IMG/VR virus record: IMGVR_UViG_3300046656_000180
Span: 1 to 23,648 of that record
Strand: one strand, 5' to 3'
Length of the DNA: 23,648 nucleotides
Source: a virus
Shown here: positions 1-7,140 of the stretch, piece by piece
Layout: each line of letters begins with the position of its first letter
How positions within the stretch are numbered: the stretch's first letter is position 1
Program-made: the position numbers and the translations under genes
The notes under the pieces: generated by a model
What the model was told of the DNA's origin: nothing
Database searches by the model: none
The model's input: only the letters and a program-made list of their open reading frames with translations

Positions 1-520
1 CTATGGCCAGTACGATACGATCGTGCAGGTCTGTGGGCCGAAGGGCGCCGCGTCTCTGATGGAGTTCTTCAATGCTCCGTACGAGGCGACGTATGGCAAG
101 ATCGGCATCGAACTGACCGCGAGCAGCGCGGTGATCAACCGGGAAATTGACAAGCAGAGTGATGTTCTCCTGGCCAATATTTGGGGCCAGTACGCCGAGA
201 AGTTCCTGCAGATCGCGATGATGGCGATGAATCCGCAGGCTCCGCCACCGCTTCAAGAACTGGCAACAAGTATCGCCAAGGGCATGAACGCGATGATGGG
301 CGATATTCTCAAGGACTTCAACAAACGGAATCCAGCGCTTGTGCTGGCGGAGGCACTCGATGTCATCCAGAGCGGCCCATTTGGAGCTGGAGCTCAACCC
401 GGCGTTGCAGGAGCTCCTGGAGCGCTTCCGGGTACGGCGGCAGGCTTACTTGGAGCAGCTGCCGGGCGAGAAGGACTCGGACGAGAGGCTACGCTTGTCG
501 GGGCGGGCCCAGGAGCTTAA
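1..520 (+). CDS. Portal protein, C-terminal part (N-truncated by window edge)
   Basis: An open frame enters from the left edge (first whole codon at base 2) and runs to a stop ending at 520, giving about 172 residues. The visible part is mostly helical and resembles the C-terminal region of podoviral portal proteins; the call rests mainly on this and on its position directly before scaffold-like and major capsid genes. The portal is the dodecameric ring at the capsid vertex through which DNA is packaged and ejected. The last 53 codons (from base 360) read as a Gly/Ala/Pro-rich low-complexity tail and lie entirely over the next gene in another frame, so the tail may be a by-product of overlap rather than a folded region. 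The true start and most of the gene are outside the window. Confidence 0.65.
   Translation, partial: YGQYDTIVQVCGPKGAASLMEFFNAPYEATYGKIGIELTASSAVINREIDKQSDVLLANIWGQYAEKFLQIAMMAMNPQAPPPLQELATSIAKGMNAMMGDILKDFNKRNPALVLAEALDVIQSGPFGAGAQPGVAGAPGALPGTAAGLLGAAAGREGLGREATLVGAGPGA
349..353 (+). promoter_or_regulatory. Ribosome binding site setting the start at 360
   Basis: GGAGG six bases before ATG 360. It lies inside the portal reading frame and decides the start of the overlapping 79-residue gene; the longer open frame (from TTG 339) has no comparable site. Confidence 0.6.
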
Positions 521-599
521 GCAGATTTTGATGGAGTTCAACGAAGTTTTCAAGGCGCGGACGGATTTGGAAGCCACGGCGCCTCGGGAGGAGATATGA
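360..599 (+). CDS. Small helical protein overlapping the portal end
   Basis: I do not recognise a family. The product is 79 residues, charged and almost wholly helical, with heptad-like Leu spacing (LELELNPALQELLERFRVRR, then a second helix ending QELKQILMEFNEVFKART), so a short coiled coil is likely. The ATG at 360 has a GGAGG six bases upstream. The first 161 bases overlap the portal frame in the +1 frame, and the stop overlaps the next ATG (ATGA, 596-599), so translation is probably coupled on both sides. Sitting between portal and scaffold-like genes, it may be a minor head or assembly factor; this is inference from position only. Confidence 0.65.
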   Translation: MSSRAAHLELELNPALQELLERFRVRRQAYLEQLPGEKDSDERLRLSGRAQELKQILMEFNEVFKARTDLEATAPREEI

Positions 600-1234
600 G
601 TGACGAGCCAGTTGTCGATCCGGCAGCCCCAGTAGCACAGCCCTTCGTCACGAAGGCGGAGCTGGAGCAGATCATCGCGAATCAGACCACCCAGTTCGCT
701 TCGATCTTTCAGAGGCTGACGGAGACGTTGGCGGCACCGAAGCCAGCCGCCCCAGCGGTAGCGGATCAGCCGACGTTCTACAACCAGCCTGCGGAGGCTG
801 CATCAGCCCTCTTCGATGCGAAGATGGCGCCACTGAAGGCGGCCTTCGTGAACTCGGAGAAGGAGCGGCAGATGTCGTCGATCGTGGGGTTGCCGTTCTT
901 CGGCGACTACGCGAAGGAGATTCAGGAGGTCATCAACTCGGCTCCGGCAGAGGTCGTGGTGACTCCTGGCTACTCTCGCGAGGTCTACAACCTCGTCATC
1001 GGGCGGCACTTCGAGGAGGTGTCGAAGAAGCAGCAGGAGCTCAAAGCCCGCCAGCCCGAGTTCACCGAGACGGTGTCGGCAGGGGCGCCACCCGCGCAGC
1101 GTTCAAACTCTCTGTCCGCGGACGAAAAGCGGGCCGCCGAGGGCATGGGCGTCTCCGAGGACGAGTACAAGAAGTGGCGCGACAATCCGGCCGGGATGCG
1201 CGCAACGGCCATGGCCGGAAAGGAGAAGAAGTAA
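596..1234 (+). CDS. Scaffold-like head assembly protein
   Basis: 212 residues. The N-terminus is acidic and Ala/Pro-rich, the middle (about 20-50) is helical with Glu/Gln-rich stretches, and the C-terminus carries LSADEKRAAEGMGVSEDEYK followed by a basic end (MAGKEKK). A low-complexity, highly charged helical protein just before the major capsid gene fits a phage scaffolding protein, which templates procapsid assembly and is then lost. The short 'SADE..A...MG.S..EY' element near the C-terminus is common in phage proteins in this position. No protease motif is visible. The start overlaps the previous stop (ATGA). Function is inferred from context and composition, not from a catalytic motif. 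Confidence 0.55.
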   Translation: MSDEPVVDPAAPVAQPFVTKAELEQIIANQTTQFASIFQRLTETLAAPKPAAPAVADQPTFYNQPAEAASALFDAKMAPLKAAFVNSEKERQMSSIVGLPFFGDYAKEIQEVINSAPAEVVVTPGYSREVYNLVIGRHFEEVSKKQQELKARQPEFTETVSAGAPPAQRSNSLSADEKRAAEGMGVSEDEYKKWRDNPAGMRATAMAGKEKK

Positions 1235-1626
1235 TGGACGTGCACAAGCAGATGGAGCAGAAGCTCAACGAGTACCGCAAGAAGCACCCGGACCTGGCGT
1301 TCAGGTTCATCGACACGGCGCCCGACATTCTGAGAGAGCGGACGCAGTCCGATGGATACCAGGTCTACAAAGAAGGCAACTCAGCCACGGCCGGCACGGT
1401 CGGCGAGGTCCGTGTCGGTGACTTGATCCTCGCTGCGAGGCCACGCAAGGAGGAGGACGAGGAACGTCAGCGTCAGACGGAAAGGACGAGAGCACAGATT
1501 CACGCCCCGCTGAACCGCTACTACGGCGATATCGATCGCCTGGGGGCGGGCGGCAAGTACATCAAGCCTCTCACCCCTGGCGAGGTTGAAGGCGATCAAG
1601 GAAAGTGGAGAGGAGGTAACCGCTAG
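1234..1626 (+). CDS. Hypothetical protein before the capsid gene
   Basis: 130 residues, family not recognised. I chose ATG 1234 over the longer open frame because it overlaps the previous stop (TAATG) and has AGGAG-type bases about ten upstream. The protein starts with a charged helix (MDVHKQMEQKLNEYRKKHPD), has a short beta-like middle (GTVGEVRVGDLILAAR), then a very charged helical stretch rich in Glu/Arg (EEDEERQRQTERTRAQ), and ends in a Gly-rich tail. Between scaffold-like protein and major capsid protein it is likely a minor head component or assembly factor. Its end overlaps the GTG start of the capsid gene by one base. Confidence 0.6.
   Translation: MDVHKQMEQKLNEYRKKHPDLAFRFIDTAPDILRERTQSDGYQVYKEGNSATAGTVGEVRVGDLILAARPRKEEDEERQRQTERTRAQIHAPLNRYYGDIDRLGAGGKYIKPLTPGEVEGDQGKWRGGNR
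1611..1617 (+). promoter_or_regulatory. Strong ribosome binding site for the major capsid gene
   Basis: AGGAGGT with eight bases to a GTG start at 1626. It is one of the best matches to the anti-Shine-Dalgarno sequence in the window, as expected for the most abundant virion protein, and it supports a GTG rather than a downstream ATG start. Confidence 0.6.
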
Positions 1627-2525
1627 TGACAACGACAGTCCCATCACTTCGTAGTCAGCTCTTCGCCCCTGGCCTCGCGAAGGTGTTCTTCAACGAGTAC
1701 GGTCAGTGGCCCGAAGAGTTCTCGATGGTCGCGAACGTCAAGACTTCCAAGAGGTCGTACGAGGAAGCGATGATGGTCGTGGCATTCGGATCGACGCAGG
1801 TCAAGCCGGAGGGTACCGGTACGACCTACGAGGATCTGGTTGACTACGCGCCCATCAGGGCGACGATGGTCAGCCGTGGCCTCGGTTTCCGGGTGACGAG
1901 GGAGGCGCGCGATGATGAGATGTACGACATCATCAATCAGGCGCCGGCTTCGCTCTCGCGGAGCGTCAGGCAGACGCGTGAAGCGGTGGGCATCAGCCCA
2001 CTGAACAATGCGTTCAATGCGTCGTTCCCCGTGATCGATGGGAAGGCGCTCTGTGCTGTCGATCACCCGCTGAAGGGTGGCGGCACGTTCAGCAACAAGC
2101 TCTCCGCGGACCTGACGGCGACGAGCTTGAAGGCGGCGCTGATCGCTGCCGACAAGTGGATCGACGATCGGGGCATGAATATCATGGTCCGCATGGAGAA
2201 CCTCTGGGTACCCTCCGACCTGCAGTGGAAGGCCGAGGAGATCCTGAGGTCGTCTCAGATGCCGTACAACTGGGACAACACGGTCAACGTGCTCCGGGGG
2301 AAATTGACCCCACACGTCCTTCACTACCTCACGTCGCTGACGGCCTGGTTCGTTGGCTCGTCGAAGAACGATCACGGGATCTGCTTCTACGATCGGACTT
2401 CGCCGACGTACGAGAACGCAGACGACTTCGACACGGGCGACGAGAAGTACAAGACCTTCCATCGTGAGGCCGCGATCGCGTGGCATCACTACGGATTCAT
2501 CGGCTCAGACGGTCTGGGCTCGTAG
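1626..2525 (+). CDS. Major capsid protein (Mu gpT-like / HK97-fold)
   Basis: 299 residues, a usual length for HK97-fold capsid proteins without a cleaved delta domain. The middle region ALCAVDHPLKGGGTFSNKL followed by a helix with LKAALIAADKWIDDRGMNI matches the pattern in Mu gpT-type major head proteins, where an 'HP..GG..sN' turn precedes the spine helix. This protein forms the icosahedral shell. It starts at GTG 1626 behind AGGAGGT, and the preceding gene ends on the same base. Its stop is followed at once by a strong hairpin (2532-2560). Family assignment is by recognised pattern; a structure prediction would confirm the fold. Confidence 0.8.
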   Translation: MTTTVPSLRSQLFAPGLAKVFFNEYGQWPEEFSMVANVKTSKRSYEEAMMVVAFGSTQVKPEGTGTTYEDLVDYAPIRATMVSRGLGFRVTREARDDEMYDIINQAPASLSRSVRQTREAVGISPLNNAFNASFPVIDGKALCAVDHPLKGGGTFSNKLSADLTATSLKAALIAADKWIDDRGMNIMVRMENLWVPSDLQWKAEEILRSSQMPYNWDNTVNVLRGKLTPHVLHYLTSLTAWFVGSSKNDHGICFYDRTSPTYENADDFDTGDEKYKTFHREAAIAWHHYGFIGSDGLGS

Positions 2526-2531
2526 TTAACT

Positions 2532-2560
2532 GGGGGCCCGGGCGATGAACCCGGGCTCCC
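2532..2560 (+). terminator. Strong hairpin after the major capsid gene (terminator-like or RNA stabiliser)
   Basis: An 11-bp stem (2532-2542 with 2550-2560, one G-U pair) closes a 7-base loop CGATGAA. The stem is almost all G/C. No T-run follows on the + strand, so it is not a textbook intrinsic terminator; partial attenuation, 3'-end protection of capsid mRNA or an endonuclease processing site are equally possible. Confidence 0.5.
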
Positions 2561-2567
2561 GCTTCCA

Positions 2568-2586
2568 CCCTGGCGATGACCCAGGG
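2568..2586 (+). promoter_or_regulatory. Second hairpin with the same CGATGA loop, next to a ribosome binding site
   Basis: CCCTGG (2568-2573) pairs with CCAGGG (2581-2586) around loop CGATGAC, repeating the CGATGA loop of the hairpin just upstream. The probable ribosome binding site AAGGGG (2588-2593) starts one base after the stem, so the hairpin could affect translation of the gene at 2600. Confidence 0.35.
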
Positions 2587-2599
2587 CAAGGGGCCTTTC

Positions 2600-3274
2600 A
2601 TGGGTGCAGTCACACTTCGTGGTCTGAAAGTCGTCGGAAACTGGTACTCTTCCGGCGGAATGGAGCAGTACGTCAACACGCAGTACAAGAACAAGTCGGG
2701 CCAAGTATTCAAGGCCGGCGAACTTGTCGCGGTCGATGCCACTCCGGAGATTCTCCGAGTGACTTCGATCGTCGGTGGTGGTGACGATCGGCTCGACGTC
2801 AGTGCTCTCGATTCGCTGTACGCTGGAACGACTCCGAACATCATCGAAACGATGACGCTCGCGACGTCGCTTCTGCGGATCTTCGGCATCGCGTTGATCG
2901 ATGCGCCCGCTTCGGGGCAGGTCAACATCCCGGTGGCGATGATCATCCCAGGCACCCTCGTCGAGGGGAACCTGGTCACGGCAACGGCGGGAGACGGAGA
3001 CGCTCCGGCGTCGCTGGCTCTCACCGCGGCCCATCTCTCGGCGCCGGTCGCCCTCGTCTTCGACGACACGGCGGATCGGTGGTACTTCACTCCGACGATC
3101 GTGACGACTTCGGAGCGCGCTGCTGACATCCAGAAGATCGCTCTGGGCGTCGGTGGCGGTGGCACCCAGGACGCCTATGGCGCCATCGGTGACACCAACG
3201 CCCGAGTTCAGGCCACTCTCCGGATGTCGGTGCTCCGCGCCTGTCTGCCGACGACCGGGACGGGTACCACCTAG
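2600..3274 (+). CDS. Head decoration-like protein (DUF2190-like)
   Basis: 224 residues. The central part, with FKAGELVAV..., then ILRVTSIV..., LRIFGIALIDAPASGQVNIPV and a late PVALVFDD, has the short beta strands and 'aGdlV.v ... G.al..a..G..v.v' rhythm of DUF2190-type capsid decoration or head-fibre proteins, which trimerise on the shell. Position right after the major capsid gene fits. I chose ATG 2600 (AAGGGG six bases upstream) over ATG 2576, which lies in a hairpin loop and has no binding site. The gene is insulated by hairpins on both sides (2532-2586 and 3285-3317), suggesting its own transcript level. The C-terminus is Gly/Thr-rich. Confidence 0.55.
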   Translation: MGAVTLRGLKVVGNWYSSGGMEQYVNTQYKNKSGQVFKAGELVAVDATPEILRVTSIVGGGDDRLDVSALDSLYAGTTPNIIETMTLATSLLRIFGIALIDAPASGQVNIPVAMIIPGTLVEGNLVTATAGDGDAPASLALTAAHLSAPVALVFDDTADRWYFTPTIVTTSERAADIQKIALGVGGGGTQDAYGAIGDTNARVQATLRMSVLRACLPTTGTGTT

Positions 3275-3284
3275 TTCCATCAAC

Positions 3285-3317
3285 GGGGGGACGGGGCCTA
3301 ATTGGCCTCGTTCCCCC
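3285..3317 (+). terminator. Strong hairpin after the decoration gene
   Basis: A 14-bp stem (3285-3298 with 3304-3317, two G-U pairs) closes a 5-base loop TAATT. It sits between the stop of the decoration gene and the GGAG (3321-3324) of the next gene. No T-run follows, so termination would be atypical; attenuation, RNA processing or mRNA protection are alternatives. Confidence 0.5.
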
Positions 3318-3329
3318 AATGGAGTTTCA

Positions 3330-3515
3330 ATGGGTACACGAATCACAAATGATCGACTTCGCGGAGAGAGGTGGAAGCTCTGCGCTATCTGTGACTTCGA
3401 GTATCCAGTAACGATGCTCTGGAAGCGACGAGGACAACTCGTCTGCCAGGAGCATTGTGCAGACGAAGACCTTTTGGGCGAAGCGGAGCCGATGACTCAG
3501 CAGGAGAATCCATGA
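3330..3515 (+). CDS. Small zinc-binding protein
   Basis: 61 residues. Start ATG 3330 has GGAG five bases upstream; the stop overlaps the next ATG (ATGA). Cysteines form CAIC (C18, C21) and CQEHC (C39, H42, C43), a C-x2-C-x17-C-x2-H-C layout that suggests a single bound zinc (treble-clef or ribbon-like). The C-terminal tail is acidic. Small zinc proteins of this type occur in the head-tail region of many phages, but I cannot assign a function; a minor virion or assembly part is possible. Confidence 0.65.
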   Translation: MGTRITNDRLRGERWKLCAICDFEYPVTMLWKRRGQLVCQEHCADEDLLGEAEPMTQQENP

Positions 3516-4147
3516 GCACGGGTTTGGTGACGATGAGGGACGAGGTCAAGCTGGCCATCGGCTCGCGGACGGACATCACCGATCCGATGGTGGATAACTG
3601 GCTGAACATTTCGCAGCTGGCTCTGGCTTCCAGGCTCCGCATCTTTGAGATTGAGGCGGCGGTGACGTTCGCCCTCATCCCGGCGACGGACATTTATGGC
3701 CAGCCTCTGAACTTTTGGTCGACGATTGTGATGGTGAATACGAGCGTGGATCGACAGCTGATTCGCCTCAAGCCCATCGAGTCGATTCTGACCCAGCCGA
3801 TCTCGGCGACTGGCCGAGTGACTCAGTTCGGCCTCAGGGCAAAGTCGTTGATTTTTCGCCCCGTTCCGACGACGGCGGATACGTTGGAATGGACATACAA
3901 GAAGCGGCCGTCAACTATGACGTCATTGGTCAATCTCACCCTTCCCGACGAGTTTGGGCCGGCGGTGGTGTTTGATGCCATCGTGAGGGCGCTCTACCTC
4001 ACCGGTGAAGAAGATCGGGCGGCGATCTACCGAGAGCATCGTGACGACGTCCTCGCCGGAATTGGCGACCAGCGTGGCGAAGAGTTCGCCCAGCGCGAAG
4101 AAGGTGTTATTATGGCCGGCATGAATCCGGCAGTGAGGCTCGCATAA
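3512..4147 (+). CDS. Head-tail adaptor protein (SU10/T7 gp11-like)
   Basis: 211 residues. The N-terminus is a helical bundle (MRDEVKLAIGSRTD... DNWLNISQLALASR), followed by a beta insertion, and a C-terminal helix pair starting LPDEFGPAVVFDAIVRALYL, with a conserved-looking 'GEEDRAAIYREHRDDVL'. This helix-beta-helix plan and the 'LPdef.pavv..a...al...gd...a' element are typical of podoviral adaptor proteins that form the ring beneath the portal and dock the tail. ATG 3512 overlaps the previous stop and has AGGAG upstream. Placement after the capsid genes and before tail genes agrees. Confidence 0.65.
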   Translation: MSTGLVTMRDEVKLAIGSRTDITDPMVDNWLNISQLALASRLRIFEIEAAVTFALIPATDIYGQPLNFWSTIVMVNTSVDRQLIRLKPIESILTQPISATGRVTQFGLRAKSLIFRPVPTTADTLEWTYKKRPSTMTSLVNLTLPDEFGPAVVFDAIVRALYLTGEEDRAAIYREHRDDVLAGIGDQRGEEFAQREEGVIMAGMNPAVRLA

Positions 4148-4912
4148 ATGGCTGCTTCGAGGCAGTGGGCGGAAACAAAGCCGGCAGTCACTGACAAGAT
4201 CAAAGATGGGCCTGCTGAGTTTCAGCTGTATTGGCGGGACATTCGTGAGCGGGCGAACATCGGAGGTCATGTCTGGGACAGCGTGAGTGCCCTGGATAAG
4301 CAGGGACTTCATGCCGTCGGGGCGAGCGGAGTCGCGGGCCCGGACATCTACAAGTCGGATATGGCCACCAAGATCGCTGCCTGGACCGATAGTGGAGTGA
4401 CCTTCCCTGCCGACTATCTCTTTGCGGGCGCTCGGAACATTCCTGGGTCGATGCTGATCAACCCGTTCATCACGGCGGATGCGAAGGGATACAAGCCAGC
4501 GTGGGAGCCATTCCTGATCTTTGAGTCATCGCCAGTGGATGCGAAGGTCAATGTGAAGGCCGGGGTCACGATGATCCACGGCGTGGCGAATAGCACCGTG
4601 GTCCCTTTCCGCTATGCGGGTGGCTTTCTAACGATCGGAGTCGCCCCACTCGTTCAGCCGGCCGCCGGGAATCATGCTTACTATGTTCTCCTCATCGACC
4701 GGAGTGGCGTCCTCACTGCGACAAAAGGTACTGAAGTGATCTTGGCGAACCCGCCCACCATTCCTGACCTTGTCGAGAACCAGACGCCTTTGGCGGTGAT
4801 TGAGATTAAGGCGTTGAGCGTGAACTTCTCACTCGCGACGAGTGGTAACAATGCTTTTCTCGTCCTCGATGCGCGAGTCGATGCCGGTCTGACCATTCAC
4901 TCGGGTGCTTAA
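4148..4912 (+). CDS. Virion-type protein of unknown family
   Basis: 254 residues, starting directly after the previous stop (TAAATG) and ending with TAATG onto the next gene. The first 100 residues are mixed and Trp/Asp-rich; the rest looks beta-rich with short strands (VNVKAGVTMIHGVANSTVVP, FLTIGVAPL, AYYVLLIDRSGVL, LAVIEIKALSVNF), ending in a strand. Such an architecture, between adaptor and nozzle genes, suggests a tail or head-surface protein, perhaps a fibre or plug. No enzymatic motif is visible. This is position and composition, not homology. Confidence 0.55.
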   Translation: MAASRQWAETKPAVTDKIKDGPAEFQLYWRDIRERANIGGHVWDSVSALDKQGLHAVGASGVAGPDIYKSDMATKIAAWTDSGVTFPADYLFAGARNIPGSMLINPFITADAKGYKPAWEPFLIFESSPVDAKVNVKAGVTMIHGVANSTVVPFRYAGGFLTIGVAPLVQPAAGNHAYYVLLIDRSGVLTATKGTEVILANPPTIPDLVENQTPLAVIEIKALSVNFSLATSGNNAFLVLDARVDAGLTIHSGA

Positions 4913-5538
4913 TGCCGACTGTCGAACTACTTCCTGTTGCGAGCATTGTTTCGGAATGGTTGCAGTTTCCGAACGATGGGTCGCCGCACTATCTGAAGGT
5001 CGATGAAGGCATTGCTCTGAGCGATGAAGCAACGACTGAGCTTCGAGTCAAGATTAATCTTCGCAAAGAACGATTTCGACTGGCCCCATTGCCAGGCGAT
5101 TTCAACAATTCGAATTCAATACTGCTCCAGGTCATCGCAAGAGCCGATTACACTGGCGCGACTTATCTCAGCCTCGATGTGAATTTCTACGTTGGCGGGG
5201 TCTTGAAATTCACCGAGAACATCTTCTTCGACCCGATTGGTGGGCCATATGCGATCTACGACTTTCCCATCAACCTTGTCGAACTCGATCCGAGCAAGGA
5301 TAACGAAGTTGAGGTCATTGCCTACGTCACCGATGACGCTCCTCCGACGCTGAATAACAAAATCTTTCTCACGGCGGTGGCGCTTCAGCTCGATTACTCG
5401 GTGTTGGTTTTCTTTCCCGTGACCGATCCGGCGACGGACTATACGAATCTGGCTGACCCACCGGCGTTGAGTCTGTCGCCGATTGCCGATGGCTCGACGA
5501 CTTTCACCGACATTCCAACGCCGACGCCGATAGGGTAA
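4912..5538 (+). CDS. Beta-rich virion-type protein of unknown family
   Basis: 208 residues, start overlapping the previous stop by one base. Alternating hydrophobic strands throughout (SILLQVIARADY, YLSLDVNFYVGGVLKFTENI, DNEVEVIAYVTDD, IFLTAVALQLDYSVLVFFPV) indicate a beta-sandwich or jelly-roll, possibly carbohydrate-binding or a fibre/tail accessory. The final 30 residues are Pro/Thr/Asp-rich and probably disordered. It probably works with the preceding gene, as both lie between adaptor and nozzle. I do not recognise a family. Confidence 0.55.
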   Translation: MPTVELLPVASIVSEWLQFPNDGSPHYLKVDEGIALSDEATTELRVKINLRKERFRLAPLPGDFNNSNSILLQVIARADYTGATYLSLDVNFYVGGVLKFTENIFFDPIGGPYAIYDFPINLVELDPSKDNEVEVIAYVTDDAPPTLNNKIFLTAVALQLDYSVLVFFPVTDPATDYTNLADPPALSLSPIADGSTTFTDIPTPTPIG

Positions 5539-5544
5539 CTGACA

Positions 5545-7140
5545 ATGCCACCACTGACAAGTTTAGTGACTCAGAGGCCGACGGTTGGGCGTCAGGCGTT
5601 TGTCTACCCCTATCCGAAGGCTCTGAACTACCTCAATCGGCCGGGAATGTTGGACGTTGAGGAGGCGGTCGACCTCGTCGACTTCATCTCGTCGGATGAG
5701 GCGCTGGCGGTCCGTGATGGGTTCTCGCAACTGGGGACGGCGGCGCTAGATAATATTCCCATCAGGCTCTCGACCTTTGAGCAAGAGAATCTGAATAAGT
5801 TCGCGATGGCTCATACGAAGACCAAGTTGTACTATCTCAATGCCGGCGTCTGGACAGACATCTCGCGGGCGGGTGGATATACAGGCACGGATTCGCAGCC
5901 GTACGATTCGACCGTCGTCCTCAACGACTACGTCTTTACCAACTACGTCGACAAGATTCAGTACTGGGATGGCGTGGCGGGTACGGCTCTTGACCTACCG
6001 GCGGCAGGTGCTGGTCTGTCACTTGAGTTCACCAGGGCGAAGTATTGCACCTCCTTCGCAGGTCGCCTCTTCATCGCGAATTTGCTCGAAGAGTCTCCAA
6101 CGAAAGTTCGGGCACTTCGTGTTCGGTGGAGCGCGGAGCTTGTCTATCGGGCGAATGCGGATTGGACGGCGCTGGGCTCAGGCGAGAATGACCTTGCCGA
6201 GACCCCCGATGAAATCGTGGGCATGTCGAAGTTGCAGAACTTTTTGGTCGTGTACAAGAAGCGGTCAATCGTCCATGGGTATGAGACGGGCAATATTAAC
6301 AACCCATTCAGCTGGGAGTGGCGGACGATTGCCGATCTCGACAAGGGCGTTGGACTCGTCGCGCATCAGACGCTTGCGAATCTCCAGGGCTTTCACCTCG
6401 CCCTGGGGAACGACAACGTCTACCGATACGATGGCCAACTCTACCCCGTCGGAGACAGGGTTATTCGCGATGTGGTCAAACTCGCGGGGGCTCCGAACCT
6501 TCGTCGCGCCTTCTGTGCGGTCGACCCGATCCGCTCTCACTATATCCTTTTCGTCCCCCTGGCGGGTCAGACGTGGCCGGAGCAGGCATACATCTACGAC
6601 TATCGCCGCGACCTCTGGGTCGGGAAGATGGCGAGGCGTTGCTCGACCGCTGGGGTCAATACCCCGACAAGTTCGACGACGTGGCAGTCAACGGACCCGC
6701 AGACGTGGGCGGATGTCGAGGAGACGTGGGGCTCTTTCGGCCTCGATACCGACATTCCCATTATCAACGTTGGGTCGCCTGATGATAAGAAAATCTATCA
6801 GAGCGATTCGTCCGTGGACTATGACGGAGCTGGCGCCGAGTGGACGACGAAGGATGATGACCTGGGCGCCCCTGACCACGTCAAGACTCTCATCCGCGTT
6901 CGACTTAGGGTCGATACAGGCGGCGTTGTTCAGCCTATCACCCTTTCGGTGAGTGGTGATACCGGTCGATCGTACACGCAAGTGTTGGTCAAGAATACAC
7001 AGAATGAGCAAGGTGAGCAGGATGTATTCTTCGACACACGTCTTACTGCCGTTCGCTTCACTCTCAAGATCAAGTCGCTGAAGCGTCTTCGCATTCTCGA
7101 ATGGTCTCCATCGTTCCAAATTCGCGGGAGGACTCGATGA
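5545..7140 (+). CDS. Tail nozzle / stabilisation-like protein (P22 gp10/T7 gp12-like)
   Basis: 531 residues, the length range of tail nozzle proteins. The sequence has repeated beta blades: residues about 60-130 (VRDGFSQLG..., LYYLNAGVWTDI), about 170-260 (FAGRLFIANLL..., LQNFLVVYKKRSIVHGYETG) and about 280-380 (GFHLALGNDNVYRYDGQLYPVGD, AYIYDYRRDLWVGKM), consistent with an irregular propeller. The C-terminal 90 residues form a beta domain (HVKTLIRVRLRVDTGGV..., LTAVRFTLKIKSLKRLRILEW). In podoviruses such proteins form the hexameric distal tail tube below the adaptor, with the same gene order. The stop overlaps the next ATG (ATGA). Assignment is by order and architecture. Confidence 0.6.
   Translation: MPPLTSLVTQRPTVGRQAFVYPYPKALNYLNRPGMLDVEEAVDLVDFISSDEALAVRDGFSQLGTAALDNIPIRLSTFEQENLNKFAMAHTKTKLYYLNAGVWTDISRAGGYTGTDSQPYDSTVVLNDYVFTNYVDKIQYWDGVAGTALDLPAAGAGLSLEFTRAKYCTSFAGRLFIANLLEESPTKVRALRVRWSAELVYRANADWTALGSGENDLAETPDEIVGMSKLQNFLVVYKKRSIVHGYETGNINNPFSWEWRTIADLDKGVGLVAHQTLANLQGFHLALGNDNVYRYDGQLYPVGDRVIRDVVKLAGAPNLRRAFCAVDPIRSHYILFVPLAGQTWPEQAYIYDYRRDLWVGKMARRCSTAGVNTPTSSTTWQSTDPQTWADVEETWGSFGLDTDIPIINVGSPDDKKIYQSDSSVDYDGAGAEWTTKDDDLGAPDHVKTLIRVRLRVDTGGVVQPITLSVSGDTGRSYTQVLVKNTQNEQGEQDVFFDTRLTAVRFTLKIKSLKRLRILEWSPSFQIRGRTR

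Noticed and set aside
1644-2489. 281-codon open frame on the - strand opposite the capsid gene
   Set aside because: Arg/His/Val-rich shadow composition, no ribosome binding site in context, and the + strand frame is a recognised capsid protein.
2489-3346. 285- and 222-codon open frames on the - strand around the decoration gene
   Set aside because: Low-complexity Arg/Ser-rich shadow translations that run through the strong hairpins; the + strand gene is better supported.
5840-6952. 370-codon open frame on the + strand inside the nozzle gene
   Set aside because: Ser/Arg-rich shadow with no start site signal; the other frame has a coherent beta-rich protein.
7137-7140. Programmed frameshift instead of separate genes at the nozzle/GNAT and portal junctions
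   Set aside because: No slippery heptamer seen, and each downstream gene has its own start codon, mostly with a ribosome binding site or an ATGA overlap.
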